From a virus: a stretch of DNA of 26,194 nt. Positions 1-6,899 of the stretch are shown here, in pieces. The stretch covers positions 1 to 26,194 of the IMG/VR virus record IMGVR_UViG_3300000553_000286; one strand, written 5' to 3'. The first letter of the stretch is position 1. Every line of letters begins with the position of its first letter. The notes beneath the pieces are model-generated. The model was not told the DNA's origin. It worked only from the letters and a program-made list of their open reading frames with translations, and made no database searches. The position numbers and the translations under genes were made by a program.

Positions 1-451
1 TGGTAATATACATATGAGTAGGATGAAGCTTATGGTTATGGACAATATCTTGACACTTGAATACCAGAATGCCTTTTTTCTTAAGGATTCGGTGGCACTC
101 ATCAATAGTCTTGGAATAATGATCGGCCAATTCATCATAAGACCAATAACCAGAGAACCTTTTACCCATGATTGACCCGCTATCTCTACCCTGTTTAATA
201 TAGGTCAAAAATGGAGGATCAAAAACTACACTATTAAATGCCCCATCAATGACAGGAACATTAGTAGAATCTGCTTGTAATACTGCTGTTCCTGCTACTG
301 GCGAAATATCACAACAAAATGCGGGACTTCCTATATTCTTCCAAAATACTCCATTTCCATATGTTAAGTCTGCATCAAATACATCATTACAATGCAATTT
401 ACGAATGTTGAGTAATATTTCCTCCTGTGAATCTGATACTGTCTTAATCAT
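1..451 (-). CDS. DNA methyltransferase (amino-methyltransferase type), 3' end outside window
   Basis: This open frame runs off the left edge, so only the N-terminal 150 residues are visible. Near the start the motif DADLTYGNGVFWK resembles the SAM-binding motif I region of DNA amino-methyltransferases. Further on, VVFDPPFLTY carries a DPPF tetrapeptide equivalent to the catalytic DPPY/NPPY motif IV, followed by GILVFKCQD, a typical strand after motif IV. The likely role is methylation of exocyclic N6-adenine or N4-cytosine in phage DNA; the target site cannot be read. I chose the ATG at 451 (MIKTVSDSQEE) because related phage methylases begin just before motif I. It overlaps the upstream stop by 8 bases. 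An in-frame ATG at 499 would add 16 residues but overlap the upstream gene by 56 bases. It is the last gene of the unit that starts at 1457. Confidence 0.8.
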   Translation of the reverse strand, partial: MIKTVSDSQEEILLNIRKLHCNDVFDADLTYGNGVFWKNIGSPAFCCDISPVAGTAVLQADSTNVPVIDGAFNSVVFDPPFLTYIKQGRDSGSIMGKRFSGYWSYDELADHYSKTIDECHRILKKKGILVFKCQDIVHNHKLHPTHMYIT

Positions 452-704
452 TTGTTGCTTGTCTACATCTTTGAGTTCTATCACTATATAAGTCAACATA
501 AACATCTATCCCAAACCCTCTGCGAATCATGTATGACGCATCTTTATGTTCATAAGTAAGCTCGCTGGATGGTACACTTAAAGGAATTAAATTTTGACCA
601 TAATGATAATGGTTTAATCCCATAGTACCTTCATCCATATCTCTAGGATTTAGATATCCAGTCAGACGAGTTTTAAACGTGGTGATTAATATTCTAGGTT
701 TCAT
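444..704 (-). CDS. Hypothetical phage protein, 86 aa
   Basis: I do not recognise this protein. It begins MKPRILITTFKTRL and ends RQATND, has mixed polar and aromatic composition, and shows no membrane segment or signal peptide. An upstream in-frame TTG at 713 would add three residues, but the ATG at 704 is the more natural start and lies just inside the end of the preceding gene. It overlaps the methyltransferase start by a few bases, so the two are probably translationally coupled. No Shine-Dalgarno sequence is visible, as for its neighbours. Confidence 0.6.
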   Translation of the reverse strand: MKPRILITTFKTRLTGYLNPRDMDEGTMGLNHYHYGQNLIPLSVPSSELTYEHKDASYMIRRGFGIDVYVDLYSDRTQRCRQATND

Positions 705-706
705 AA

Positions 707-1219
707 TTACCAATCAAATTTCCAACCAATATATCTATTATCCTTTACCCAATCATATAAAACATCGATAACTTCCCCAAGAGGTAGGCTATATGACATT
801 TGAGGCTCAACCCCTCTATCAGAGAAAATTTCAACCATATTATCCATAAAATCTGGATCGGATTCACTCTTACCTGGCTTGTTACCATTATCCCAACAAA
901 TATTCTCTATAAAACAAGTGATGATTTCTTCTGGAATATTAATATCCCGATGGCGTTCACAATAGTCACCAACCCAACCTTCATCAATAACATTACTTCG
1001 CCTACCTGCATCCTCAAGTTGCTTTATAAAGAATGGTTTAAATTTTTCAAAGGGATGTTGAATGTAGGATTTATATCCTAGTAGTTCTGCCTCATTAATG
1101 AGTTCAAGCTTCTCCAACTTAGTTAGGTCTTCATCATCGTAAATTCGTTGAAGAAGTTCTTTCTTTTGGTCTTTGATTTTCTCAATAGCTAGTAGATGTG
1201 TAACTGTGTCTTTTTTCAT
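707..1219 (-). CDS. Hypothetical phage protein, 170 aa
   Basis: I do not recognise a family. The first 50 residues are rich in Lys, Glu and Leu and look helical, possibly coiled coil (KEKIKDQKKELLQRIYDDED region). The rest is acidic with several tryptophans, including WVGDYCERHRD and a C-terminal YIGWKFDW. No transmembrane segment is seen. The ATG at 1219 follows the stop of the upstream gene by one base, indicating one transcript with coupled translation. It is the second gene of the unit starting at 1457. Confidence 0.65.
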   Translation of the reverse strand: MKKDTVTHLLAIEKIKDQKKELLQRIYDDEDLTKLEKLELINEAELLGYKSYIQHPFEKFKPFFIKQLEDAGRRSNVIDEGWVGDYCERHRDINIPEEIITCFIENICWDNGNKPGKSESDPDFMDNMVEIFSDRGVEPQMSYSLPLGEVIDVLYDWVKDNRYIGWKFDW

Positions 1220-1220
1220 A

Positions 1221-1457
1221 TTATTGTGGGATATATTTGTAGCGATTTATAAAAATAATATCACTAGAAGAAATTGGTTGTCTTTCTCCTTTTAGGGGAA
1301 TGCCATAGTATAGACCATTTGTGTTATTTCGTTTGGAGGCTATGGAATTATCTTGTAATACCGAAACAAATCCGCATTCTTTAGGATTTAAAACTTGCCA
1401 TCTCTCACTTCCTCCATCCTTATACACACTAGATCTATCATGACAATAAATTTTCAT
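1221..1457 (-). CDS. Hypothetical phage protein, 78 aa
   Basis: A small protein of unknown function, beginning MKIYCHDRSSVYKDGG and ending INRYKYIPQ, with no recognisable motif. Its ATG lies exactly six bases after the CATAAT box of a conserved promoter element, so the predicted transcript starts at the start codon (leaderless). It is the first gene of a unit that continues into two more small genes and a DNA methyltransferase. Gene boundaries are well supported by the promoter position and the tight spacing to the next gene. Confidence 0.65.
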   Translation of the reverse strand: MKIYCHDRSSVYKDGGSERWQVLNPKECGFVSVLQDNSIASKRNNTNGLYYGIPLKGERQPISSSDIIFINRYKYIPQ

Positions 1458-1463
1458 ATTAGT

Positions 1464-1485
1464 ATTATGATCTGGTTTTAATTAA
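1464..1485 (-). promoter_or_regulatory. Conserved phage promoter element (copy 1)
   Basis: On the minus strand this reads TTAATT-AAAACC-AGAT-CATAAT, followed by six bases and the ATG of the gene at 1457. It overlaps the stop codon of the GIY-YIG gene upstream. One mismatch from TATAAT in the -10 box. Confidence 0.75.
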
Positions 1486-2372
1486 ACGTATTTCCAATGA
1501 TAACCATATGCCGTCTTAGTTACTCCTCGAACACATGCAGCAATAGACCATCCATATTCTCTGATAGCATCACTCAACACTTCATGAATTTTAATAATTT
1601 CTCCCGTGCTTATATCCACTTGTGCAGTCGGTTTTCCTTGTATTTTTCTAGTAGATTCCTTTGACGCTCGCACCTTTGGGGGAAGTTTATTACTAAATTT
1701 TCTACTCCATTGATATCCTAAATATGTCCCTTTGTTTCGTATTGATCTAGCTATATTTTGAGAATATCCCCCAATTATTTTTTCAGCATATACTTCAGTG
1801 TAAAAACTATCAATATAATTACCTTCCAAATCATATCTGTGAACTTTACATAATTCTGATTTACTCATAGGAGTTCTACACATTATGAATCCATCATCAG
1901 TTAATACTTTAGTTTTTCCTCGTAGTTGTAGAGAATATTTTGATCCATTAGGACGTTCCGATGCCTCTAATAATGTATTGAATGTCTTGATGTAGTTTCC
2001 TTGGATATCATATTGATGGATATTGACCTTATTCCAATGTTTTTCTCCAAAATGGCCATGTATTCCTTCTCCTCCCAATGTCATGTTGTAGCCATTCTCA
2101 TAAGAATCATATTTTCCAATCCAATATATTTCCTTTTTAAAGGCTTCTTCCAGAGTTTCTATATTATCTTCTATGATTTCAAATATAAAGTTTTCTTTCC
2201 CATGTTTATCATAGGACCGTTGTAACTTTTGCGAATGATGATTTCCTTTACTTAAATGGTTCCAATGTCTTTGTTGTCGCGTATGATAATTAGAGGCAAC
2301 TCCAATGTAACATTTATCGTTCTTAATGTTGCGGAATCTGTAAATCAATATTGTCTTGTCGCATTTCTTCAT
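1482..2372 (-). CDS. GIY-YIG homing endonuclease with NUMOD1 repeats, 296 aa
   Basis: The N-terminus carries the GIY-YIG nuclease signature (LIYRFRN, then CYIGVASN, then an Arg/His-rich helix), and a downstream KENFIFEIIED is typical of the family. The remainder holds repeated NUMOD1-like DNA-binding segments, for example IHQYDIQGNYIKTF, VHRYDLEGNYIDSF and WSIAACVRG. The family makes site-specific breaks that copy the endonuclease gene into alleles lacking it. The gene is freestanding rather than intron-encoded. Its start overlaps the 3' end of the radical SAM gene by 50 bases, and its stop is embedded in the promoter element of the next unit, so it has no promoter of its own and probably reads from the radical SAM transcript. 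Confidence 0.88.
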   Translation of the reverse strand: MKKCDKTILIYRFRNIKNDKCYIGVASNYHTRQQRHWNHLSKGNHHSQKLQRSYDKHGKENFIFEIIEDNIETLEEAFKKEIYWIGKYDSYENGYNMTLGGEGIHGHFGEKHWNKVNIHQYDIQGNYIKTFNTLLEASERPNGSKYSLQLRGKTKVLTDDGFIMCRTPMSKSELCKVHRYDLEGNYIDSFYTEVYAEKIIGGYSQNIARSIRNKGTYLGYQWSRKFSNKLPPKVRASKESTRKIQGKPTAQVDISTGEIIKIHEVLSDAIREYGWSIAACVRGVTKTAYGYHWKYV

Positions 2373-3321
2373 GTATAATAACCATCATCTCTCTGGTATT
2401 ATTTACCATTGAGAGTGGATATTTCTTGTAAGAAGTTGAAGTTTTTGCAAAAGTTTGAGTTACCGCACAACAATATTGAGTGTGAGAACCATCATTCCCC
2501 GCATAGAGTAGTTGCCAATCTTCTTTAGACATGTAATTCTGAACTCCAATTTGTTTAATGGCCAGATTATCAAAAGAGATAGTAAGACCTCCCATAGACA
2601 TCAACATGGGTAGATAAATCTTCCACTTATTGATTTCTTTTTGGAGTTCAGCATTATATACTCCAATACCATTGCCAAATTGCTTATATCCAAGAAGAAG
2701 AATCTTGGGTTGAATATGGCGAGGCTTACACCAATCAATAACCGCCTTACAATCCTTGAGATTATTCAAACCTAGAATAAGATGGAATACTGCATTATCG
2801 TAGATAACATTATCGGGAAGCTTATCCATATATTGAGGACCACGATATGAAATACCTAGACCACGAATACACTTAGATTCTTGTAGTTCTCGAATAGTAT
2901 TTGCATAAGGCTTCATATGCAAAGTATTCATAGTGATATTCAACATGAATCCCTTAACACTCATACGAGTAAGAAATGGTAGAATATCAGGATGCTCCAT
3001 GACATTACCACCCCCAATAGCTAGTTCAGTTCCCTCTTGATGAGTTGACCAAATTTTTTCAATAAGATTAAGATCACCATGACTACCAATGTTATTGGAC
3101 ATTTCATGACAAAATTCACAAGTCTTGGAACGAGCAAGCAATTCACCAGTATCAGAGAATTTATCTCCAAGGGAACAACGATTTGTAACCTTTAAATCGG
3201 TTGACTCACTTGTTTCAATTTCTTGCTCTCCTTCCCACTCTCGTATCTTGGTTCCATCCGCATAAAGAGTTACTAATACGTTTCCATTTTTGTATTGATG
3301 AAGTATTTTACTTGTTGACAT
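2323..3321 (-). CDS. Radical SAM-type protein with unusual Cys spacing, 332 aa
   Basis: The segment DLKVTNRC, then CEFCHEMS, then ELAIGGGNVMEHPDILPFL matches a phage radical SAM family: a 4Fe-4S cysteine cluster followed by a GGE-like SAM-binding loop. The usual CX3CX2C spacing is replaced here by Cys49-X18-Cys68-X2-Cys71, a 15-residue insertion between the first two ligands. Substrate is unknown; such enzymes begin with reductive cleavage of SAM to a 5'-deoxyadenosyl radical. I chose the ATG at 3321 rather than one at 3360 because it sits right after a conserved promoter element (box 3327-3332). The 3' end overlaps the GIY-YIG gene by 50 bases. Confident on family, uncertain on activity. Confidence 0.75.
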   Translation of the reverse strand: MSTSKILHQYKNGNVLVTLYADGTKIREWEGEQEIETSESTDLKVTNRCSLGDKFSDTGELLARSKTCEFCHEMSNNIGSHGDLNLIEKIWSTHQEGTELAIGGGNVMEHPDILPFLTRMSVKGFMLNITMNTLHMKPYANTIRELQESKCIRGLGISYRGPQYMDKLPDNVIYDNAVFHLILGLNNLKDCKAVIDWCKPRHIQPKILLLGYKQFGNGIGVYNAELQKEINKWKIYLPMLMSMGGLTISFDNLAIKQIGVQNYMSKEDWQLLYAGNDGSHTQYCCAVTQTFAKTSTSYKKYPLSMVNNTREMMVIIHEEMRQDNIDLQIPQH

Positions 3322-3326
3322 GCCTA

Positions 3327-3348
3327 AGTATAATTTGGTTTTAATCGT
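3327..3348 (-). promoter_or_regulatory. Conserved phage promoter element (copy 2)
   Basis: Minus strand: GATTAAAACC-AAAT-TATACT, then five bases and the ATG of the radical SAM gene at 3321. It overlaps the stop codon of the upstream GIY-YIG gene. Confidence 0.7.
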
Positions 3349-4243
3349 TAAAATTGACACTATATCGAAAATATAGTTTTTTAAAAGGTTTATCTTTTTT
3401 AGAATTTAAATGTCGGGCAATAGATCCTAGAGAAATATCAAATTTAATTGAAATATCTTCTCTATGGTAACTATCATAAATCATGTTCTGGTTTAAATCA
3501 AACACATACACTTTACGCTTATCATTTCTAATCATTATCTCTTCGGGAGAGTATAACTTTTTAGTTATATAAAATCCATTTACGGTTCCTCTATCATCCA
3601 TACATACTTTACTTATGAAGTTTGGAACTACCCCTAACTTTTCGGAGGCTTCTAAATTGGAAGTATAGCAGGTTATTAATAATCCGTCTTTGTCATATTG
3701 ATAAACGGGGGAAGATCTTGGGTTGACGTATGGTTCTAATTTTTCTAATTTATTATAAGACCATAAGTATCCAATATATGATGCAAATCTTCCAGTGCAA
3801 CATTTATTAATACCCGTCCTACTACACTTGTAAACATTTGCTATTTCACTTGGTCTATTCCAAGATTGGATATATCGTCCTTCTAAATCATACTGGTATA
3901 TAGTATATCCCGGATGACTATCCCGCATATTTTCCAATGCTTGTCCCGTAAATTTTATCCCTAAATTACTACCAGCAGTTTTAGCTATGTTAAAAACTGG
4001 TAGTAAAGTATCTATATAATGCTGCTCTCTCTCAATTAATGTATCCTTATTACAATATTCAATAACTTCAAACTTTAAATTATTTTCCCCATATTTATTA
4101 TAAAAATTCTGAAGCTTTGCATTTTTATGCTTATTGTTTCGTAATGTGTGAAAGTGCACATATTTTCTCTTGTCAATATTAACCGCACTCCCAACATAGA
4201 TTCGATTGTCGATCAATGAACTAATTTTATATATTCCAGTCAT
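3341..4243 (-). CDS. GIY-YIG homing endonuclease with NUMOD1 repeats, 300 aa
   Basis: It begins with a textbook GIY-YIG domain: MTGIYKISSLIDNRIYVGSA, an Arg-containing helix, then a Glu-rich segment ending EREQHYIDTLLPVFNIAKTAGSN in separate blocks. Three NUMOD1-like modules follow (IYQYDLEGRYIQSW, VYQYDKDGLLITCY, VYVFDLNQNMIYDSY). The ATG at 4243 is preferred over a TTG at 4276 because the GIY motif starts immediately after it. The gene sits between a 66-codon gene and the radical SAM gene. A partial promoter element lies just upstream (4282-4297) and an intact one at its 3' end, as if the endonuclease entered the promoter region of the radical SAM gene. Confidence 0.88.
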   Translation of the reverse strand: MTGIYKISSLIDNRIYVGSAVNIDKRKYVHFHTLRNNKHKNAKLQNFYNKYGENNLKFEVIEYCNKDTLIEREQHYIDTLLPVFNIAKTAGSNLGIKFTGQALENMRDSHPGYTIYQYDLEGRYIQSWNRPSEIANVYKCSRTGINKCCTGRFASYIGYLWSYNKLEKLEPYVNPRSSPVYQYDKDGLLITCYTSNLEASEKLGVVPNFISKVCMDDRGTVNGFYITKKLYSPEEIMIRNDKRKVYVFDLNQNMIYDSYHREDISIKFDISLGSIARHLNSKKDKPFKKLYFRYSVNFND

Positions 4244-4277
4244 ATACTTATTTATACAACTGGTAGTGATTTTCAAG

Positions 4278-4463
4278 TCACTGATCGGTTTTAATTATCA
4301 ACAATCTTATAAATTCTTCACAGTCTATCAATAAATCTCTAACCATATTATGGCCCATCATTTCGGGATTGAATAGTCCTCGCGCAGTCAAATAATTTCT
4401 AATACGATTGAGAATATCTTTTTGATCTTCTATTAAGAATATAGCCAATAGTTTATCCGTCAT
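4278..4463 (-). CDS. Hypothetical phage protein, 61 aa
   Basis: A small Leu/Ile-rich, largely helical protein of unknown function, containing DKLLAIFLIEDQKDILNRI in the N-terminal part. The ATG at 4463 overlaps the preceding stop by 11 bases; an in-frame ATG at 4478 would add five residues. The last codons (LIIKTDQ) read through a degraded copy of the AAAACC promoter element, so its C-terminus may have been altered when the adjacent GIY-YIG gene arrived. No motif identified. Confidence 0.55.
   Translation of the reverse strand: MTDKLLAIFLIEDQKDILNRIRNYLTARGLFNPEMMGHNMVRDLLIDCEEFIRLLIIKTDQ
4282..4297 (-). repeat. Degenerate half of the promoter element
   Basis: Minus strand TAATTAAAACCGATCA: the upstream half matches the conserved promoter, but no TATAAT-like box follows at the right distance. 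It lies at the upstream edge of a GIY-YIG gene whose downstream edge carries the intact copy (3327-3348). The two share ATTAAAACC. Confidence 0.6.
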
Positions 4464-4947
4464 AATATTCAGAAACATTCAACCATCCAGTGCTGCAAAC
4501 GAAGGAAAGAATAAGTTCATCAGATGCAAGAATCTTCTCTACATCAGTAATGAAATCATCAATAGGAACTTCATCATATTGCGCTTTAGTAAAGAGATAA
4601 AATTCTCCTTCAATGCGCTCCTTACCCTTACCATACTTAGTAAGTACAGGAATCTCTGAGACATTAAATCGAATATTGATCCCTGCAAAATCCGAGATAA
4701 TATCTTCAACCTTTGAAAGTTTATCTTCTTGTTCAGATAGGACTAGATATGCCCCTAACAGGCCCATCTTATTTTCCCAATCTTCATAAGTATAATCATG
4801 CCTAAGACTAACAATAATCTCTGCATTGGAAGCATAAGGCTTCATTGTAGGAATATTCTTCTCTCTAATACACAAGCTAACCGCATGGCTACTTGATGAA
4901 TTGGTTTCCCATACATTTTGTCTTATTGTTTTATGTGTTGTTTTCAT
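4453..4947 (-). CDS. Conserved phage protein with N-terminal VWETNSSSSH motif, 164 aa
   Basis: The N-terminus QNVWETNSSSSHAVSLC matches a motif (F/WETNSSSSH) that recurs at the start of hypothetical proteins in phages and Gram-positive prophages; no function is established to my knowledge. The rest is acidic and has no membrane segment. It starts at the ATG at 4947, 21 bases after the stop of the 40-aa membrane peptide gene, and ends overlapping the next gene by 11 bases, so the three form one unit. Confidence 0.75.
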   Translation of the reverse strand: MKTTHKTIRQNVWETNSSSSHAVSLCIREKNIPTMKPYASNAEIIVSLRHDYTYEDWENKMGLLGAYLVLSEQEDKLSKVEDIISDFAGINIRFNVSEIPVLTKYGKGKERIEGEFYLFTKAQYDEVPIDDFITDVEKILASDELILSFVCSTGWLNVSEYYDG

Positions 4948-4968
4948 ATTATTTATATAGTAAAAATT

Positions 4969-5091
4969 TTATACCCATTTTATATGTTGACCGAGCCAAT
5001 AGATAATTTCAATAAGTTTCCAGATGCCAAAAGGCATTAGGATTACTGCTGATATTTCTATCCAATCTATTATCCAATTGTCGGTCCACAT
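4969..5091 (-). CDS. Small Trp-rich membrane peptide, 40 aa
   Basis: A short frame that reads MWTDNWIIDWIEISAVILMP followed by 20 more residues ending GQHIKWV. It is hydrophobic and tryptophan-rich with one plausible transmembrane helix (about residues 10-32), so it probably sits in the cell membrane. It follows a perfect promoter element, but the ATG directly abuts the TATAAT box rather than being six bases away. The predicted +1 would therefore fall at codon 3, so either the start site shifts upstream or a different start is used. It heads the unit with the NSSSSH protein. Function unknown. Confidence 0.5.
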   Translation of the reverse strand: MWTDNWIIDWIEISAVILMPFGIWKLIEIIYWLGQHIKWV

Positions 5092-5113
5092 ATTATATTC
5101 TGGTTTTAATTAG
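5092..5113 (-). promoter_or_regulatory. Conserved phage promoter element (copy 3)
   Basis: Minus strand CTAATTAAAACC-AGAA-TATAAT, a perfect consensus copy, immediately followed by ATG at 5091 without the usual six-base spacer. It overlaps the stop codon (5110-5112) of the frameshifted gene upstream. Confidence 0.75.
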
Positions 5114-5393
5114 ATGTATCTCGCGCATAGGGTTGCCATTCTCCATCCATCCTCATTAGGTATAAATCTTGCCATCACTCTATGACCTTCGATGAAGTGT
5201 GGATCTAAAGTTTCAAATGATTCTTTGCCTTTAAGTAAAATCAATTTTTCGCCATCAAAGGTTATGCATCCTTCATACTTCGCAAGTATAATTGTATTAT
5301 TGTATTATTGTTTACCCAGACAGTTTTAAGAACTTCAAATTTGGTGGAATCGGTCTTAGTACCCATTCCGACATATTCAATCTTGGTTTCCAT
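5110..5393 (-). pseudogene. Small phage gene, frameshifted by an 8-bp tandem repeat
   Basis: Two overlapping frames together make one plausible protein of about 92 residues. The first begins at the ATG at 5393 (METKIEYVGMGTKTDSTKFE, then VLKTVWVNNN) and would stop at 5262. The second has no start codon and ends ...FIPNEDGWRMATLCARYI at 5110. At the junction the minus strand has AATAATAC twice and then AATTATAC. Removing one 8-base unit joins the frames as VWVNNNTIILAKYEG. The start overlaps the previous gene by 17 bases, and the stop overlaps the next promoter, as in intact genes here. It could be a true mutation, a slippage-switched gene or a sequencing error. Function unknown. Confidence 0.65.
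5286..5310. repeat. 8-bp tandem repeat, three near-identical units
   Basis: Plus strand GTATAATT, GTATTATT, GTATTATT followed by G. The second and third units are identical. The array lies inside a small gene and accounts for its frameshift. Confidence 0.85.
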
Positions 5394-5643
5394 TGGCTTT
5401 TTTAATGTGTTCAATGTGTTCACCTTTTACATTAGAATTTATAAAATCTACTTGTTGGCGAATCCATCTCATAAAATAAATTGTTTTTTCTTGAGCATTC
5501 AATGTCGCTCCTGAAATATCCAAAAGAGGAACAATGAACTTAAATCCTTGATCCGTAGTATAGTAAAAAATGCCTTCTCTATAGGAGTCAAAATTACTAA
5601 ACTTGCTTCCTTTTACTATTTGTCCTACTGTTTGCTTTACCAT
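5377..5643 (-). CDS. Hypothetical phage protein, 88 aa
   Basis: Unknown protein, beginning MVKQTVGQIVKGSKFSNFDS, with a beta-rich middle (REGIFYYTTDQGFKFIVPLLDI) and a basic C-terminus (HIEHIKKANGNQD). No signal peptide or membrane helix. The ATG at 5643 directly follows the stop of the upstream gene (TAATTATG), and its 3' end overlaps the next gene by 17 bases, so it is part of the unit that begins with the PspA-like gene at 7640. Confidence 0.65.
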   Translation of the reverse strand: MVKQTVGQIVKGSKFSNFDSYREGIFYYTTDQGFKFIVPLLDISGATLNAQEKTIYFMRWIRQQVDFINSNVKGEHIEHIKKANGNQD

Positions 5644-5645
5644 AA

Positions 5646-6179
5646 TTAGAATGTCACGTCCGTATCCTTGATTTGACGACCTTCAAAAAACTCAACCCAA
5701 CCACCACAATCATTATTCGTACCATCTTCAATGATAAGAATTTTATAATTCACGATCTTGGATTCTGTTTCATATTCAATAATACAGGATTCATCAAATG
5801 ATTCCGTCTGATTTTGTTTCTTAACGAAGGTATCATCGCCACTATAAATTTCCAAAGGAAATCCTTCACCATCAAACATCCATCCCATACTCTCAGTCAA
5901 AACCTTACGAGTGTCGGGAGTGAAAAATTGTGGTTCCGCATATAGATTTATATCACACACATCATTGAAGATTGAACACACTAGGAGATACGTATAATCC
6001 GTACCAATATGATTCAAATCAAGAACAATGTAATTAGAGGGCCATTCTCGATATTCCCTAACTTGTCGAACTAGAAAGTCAGGAGTTTTGCCATCCAGTT
6101 CAATAAGAAGATCTACCTCTTCAATGCGAACCAACCCCCCGACTTTACACTTTTGAAACTGTCTAATTTTCTCTTTCAT
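5646..6179 (-). CDS. Hypothetical acidic phage protein, 177 aa
   Basis: Unknown function. It is an acidic protein with a beta-strand-rich pattern. The first part (VGGLVRIEEVDLLIELDG, YIVLDLNHIGTDYTYLLVC) and the C-terminus (YKILIIEDGTNNDCGGWVEF, then FEGRQIKDTDVTF) look like a soluble cytoplasmic fold. Four bases separate it from the upstream secreted protein gene and three from the downstream gene. It lies in the PspA unit, but nothing in the sequence ties it to membranes. Confidence 0.65.
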   Translation of the reverse strand: MKEKIRQFQKCKVGGLVRIEEVDLLIELDGKTPDFLVRQVREYREWPSNYIVLDLNHIGTDYTYLLVCSIFNDVCDINLYAEPQFFTPDTRKVLTESMGWMFDGEGFPLEIYSGDDTFVKKQNQTESFDESCIIEYETESKIVNYKILIIEDGTNNDCGGWVEFFEGRQIKDTDVTF

Positions 6180-6182
6180 AAA

Positions 6183-6896
6183 TTATGCAAATACTCTGAC
6201 AAATACTCCGATAAAGATCGCAAGGATAATAAATCCGAGAAGAGTGGAGAAAATCCAATATCCTACTCCGTGAGGTTGCACATAAACTGGCGGCTCACCT
6301 ACGTAATAGTTATTTTGGGCCATAAGTCTATCCCTCATCGCAATGTCCTCAAGGGCGGAATAAAGAAGAAATGTTCCAAGTCCCGGTCCACCACCATTCC
6401 AGTATCCATAACCATAACCAGGATTATAGATAATATTGTATGATCGACCTCCCGAACTATAAGATTGTGGAATATAAGTAGGTCGAGTGGCAGGTTCAGT
6501 CTTATATGAACTTGTGTATTTCTCAGCATTCTTAGCCTTGAAATCTGCTACTGCTGATTCTCGGGTTTTAAATGCCGTACCGCTCTTTGACGCAGCTTCA
6601 TATTTAGATCGTTCTACATTTGAAACTTGTCTTGAGGAAGTCTGAGGAGTTGCCGTGCTTGGTTTACTTGCAGGAGCAGAAGTAGACGGCTTACTTGTAC
6701 TAGATGAACTAGAATAAGATTTACTGGGAGTAGATGCGGGAGTAGAAGGCTTAGAACTTGATCCCCAAGAACTTGAACTACTACTAGATCGACCCCCTCC
6801 CCCAAATGATGAAGATGATCCACCTCCCCCTTTAGCATCCAATTGGACACTGAAACAAAGTAGGCTTAATGTAATGATTGATAATAGTTTTTTCAT
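6183..6896 (-). CDS. Exported Ser/Gly-rich protein with C-terminal membrane helix, 237 aa
   Basis: The N-terminus MKKLLSIITLSLLCFSVQLDAKG is a classical Sec signal peptide with cleavage likely after LDA. It is followed by low-complexity Gly and Ser runs and a Ser/Thr/Pro linker (residues about 25-90), a charged segment rich in Lys and Glu, a Tyr/Gly-rich stretch (NPGYGYGYWNGGGPG), and a final hydrophobic helix (YWIFSTLLGFIILAIFIGVF). This predicts an export substrate anchored at its C-terminus. The start lies four bases after the stop of the PspA-like gene, implying a membrane-related pair. No enzymatic motif. The repetitive region has different base use from its neighbours because of repeated serine and glycine codons. 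Confidence 0.75.
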   Translation of the reverse strand: MKKLLSIITLSLLCFSVQLDAKGGGGSSSSFGGGGRSSSSSSSWGSSSKPSTPASTPSKSYSSSSSTSKPSTSAPASKPSTATPQTSSRQVSNVERSKYEAASKSGTAFKTRESAVADFKAKNAEKYTSSYKTEPATRPTYIPQSYSSGGRSYNIIYNPGYGYGYWNGGGPGLGTFLLYSALEDIAMRDRLMAQNNYYVGEPPVYVQPHGVGYWIFSTLLGFIILAIFIGVFVRVFA

Positions 6897-6899
6897 ATT

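Noticed and set aside
6335-6850. Alternative minus-strand frames inside the Ser/Gly-rich exported protein gene
   Set aside because: They are artefacts of the repetitive serine/glycine codons; the frame with a signal peptide and membrane helix is the real one.
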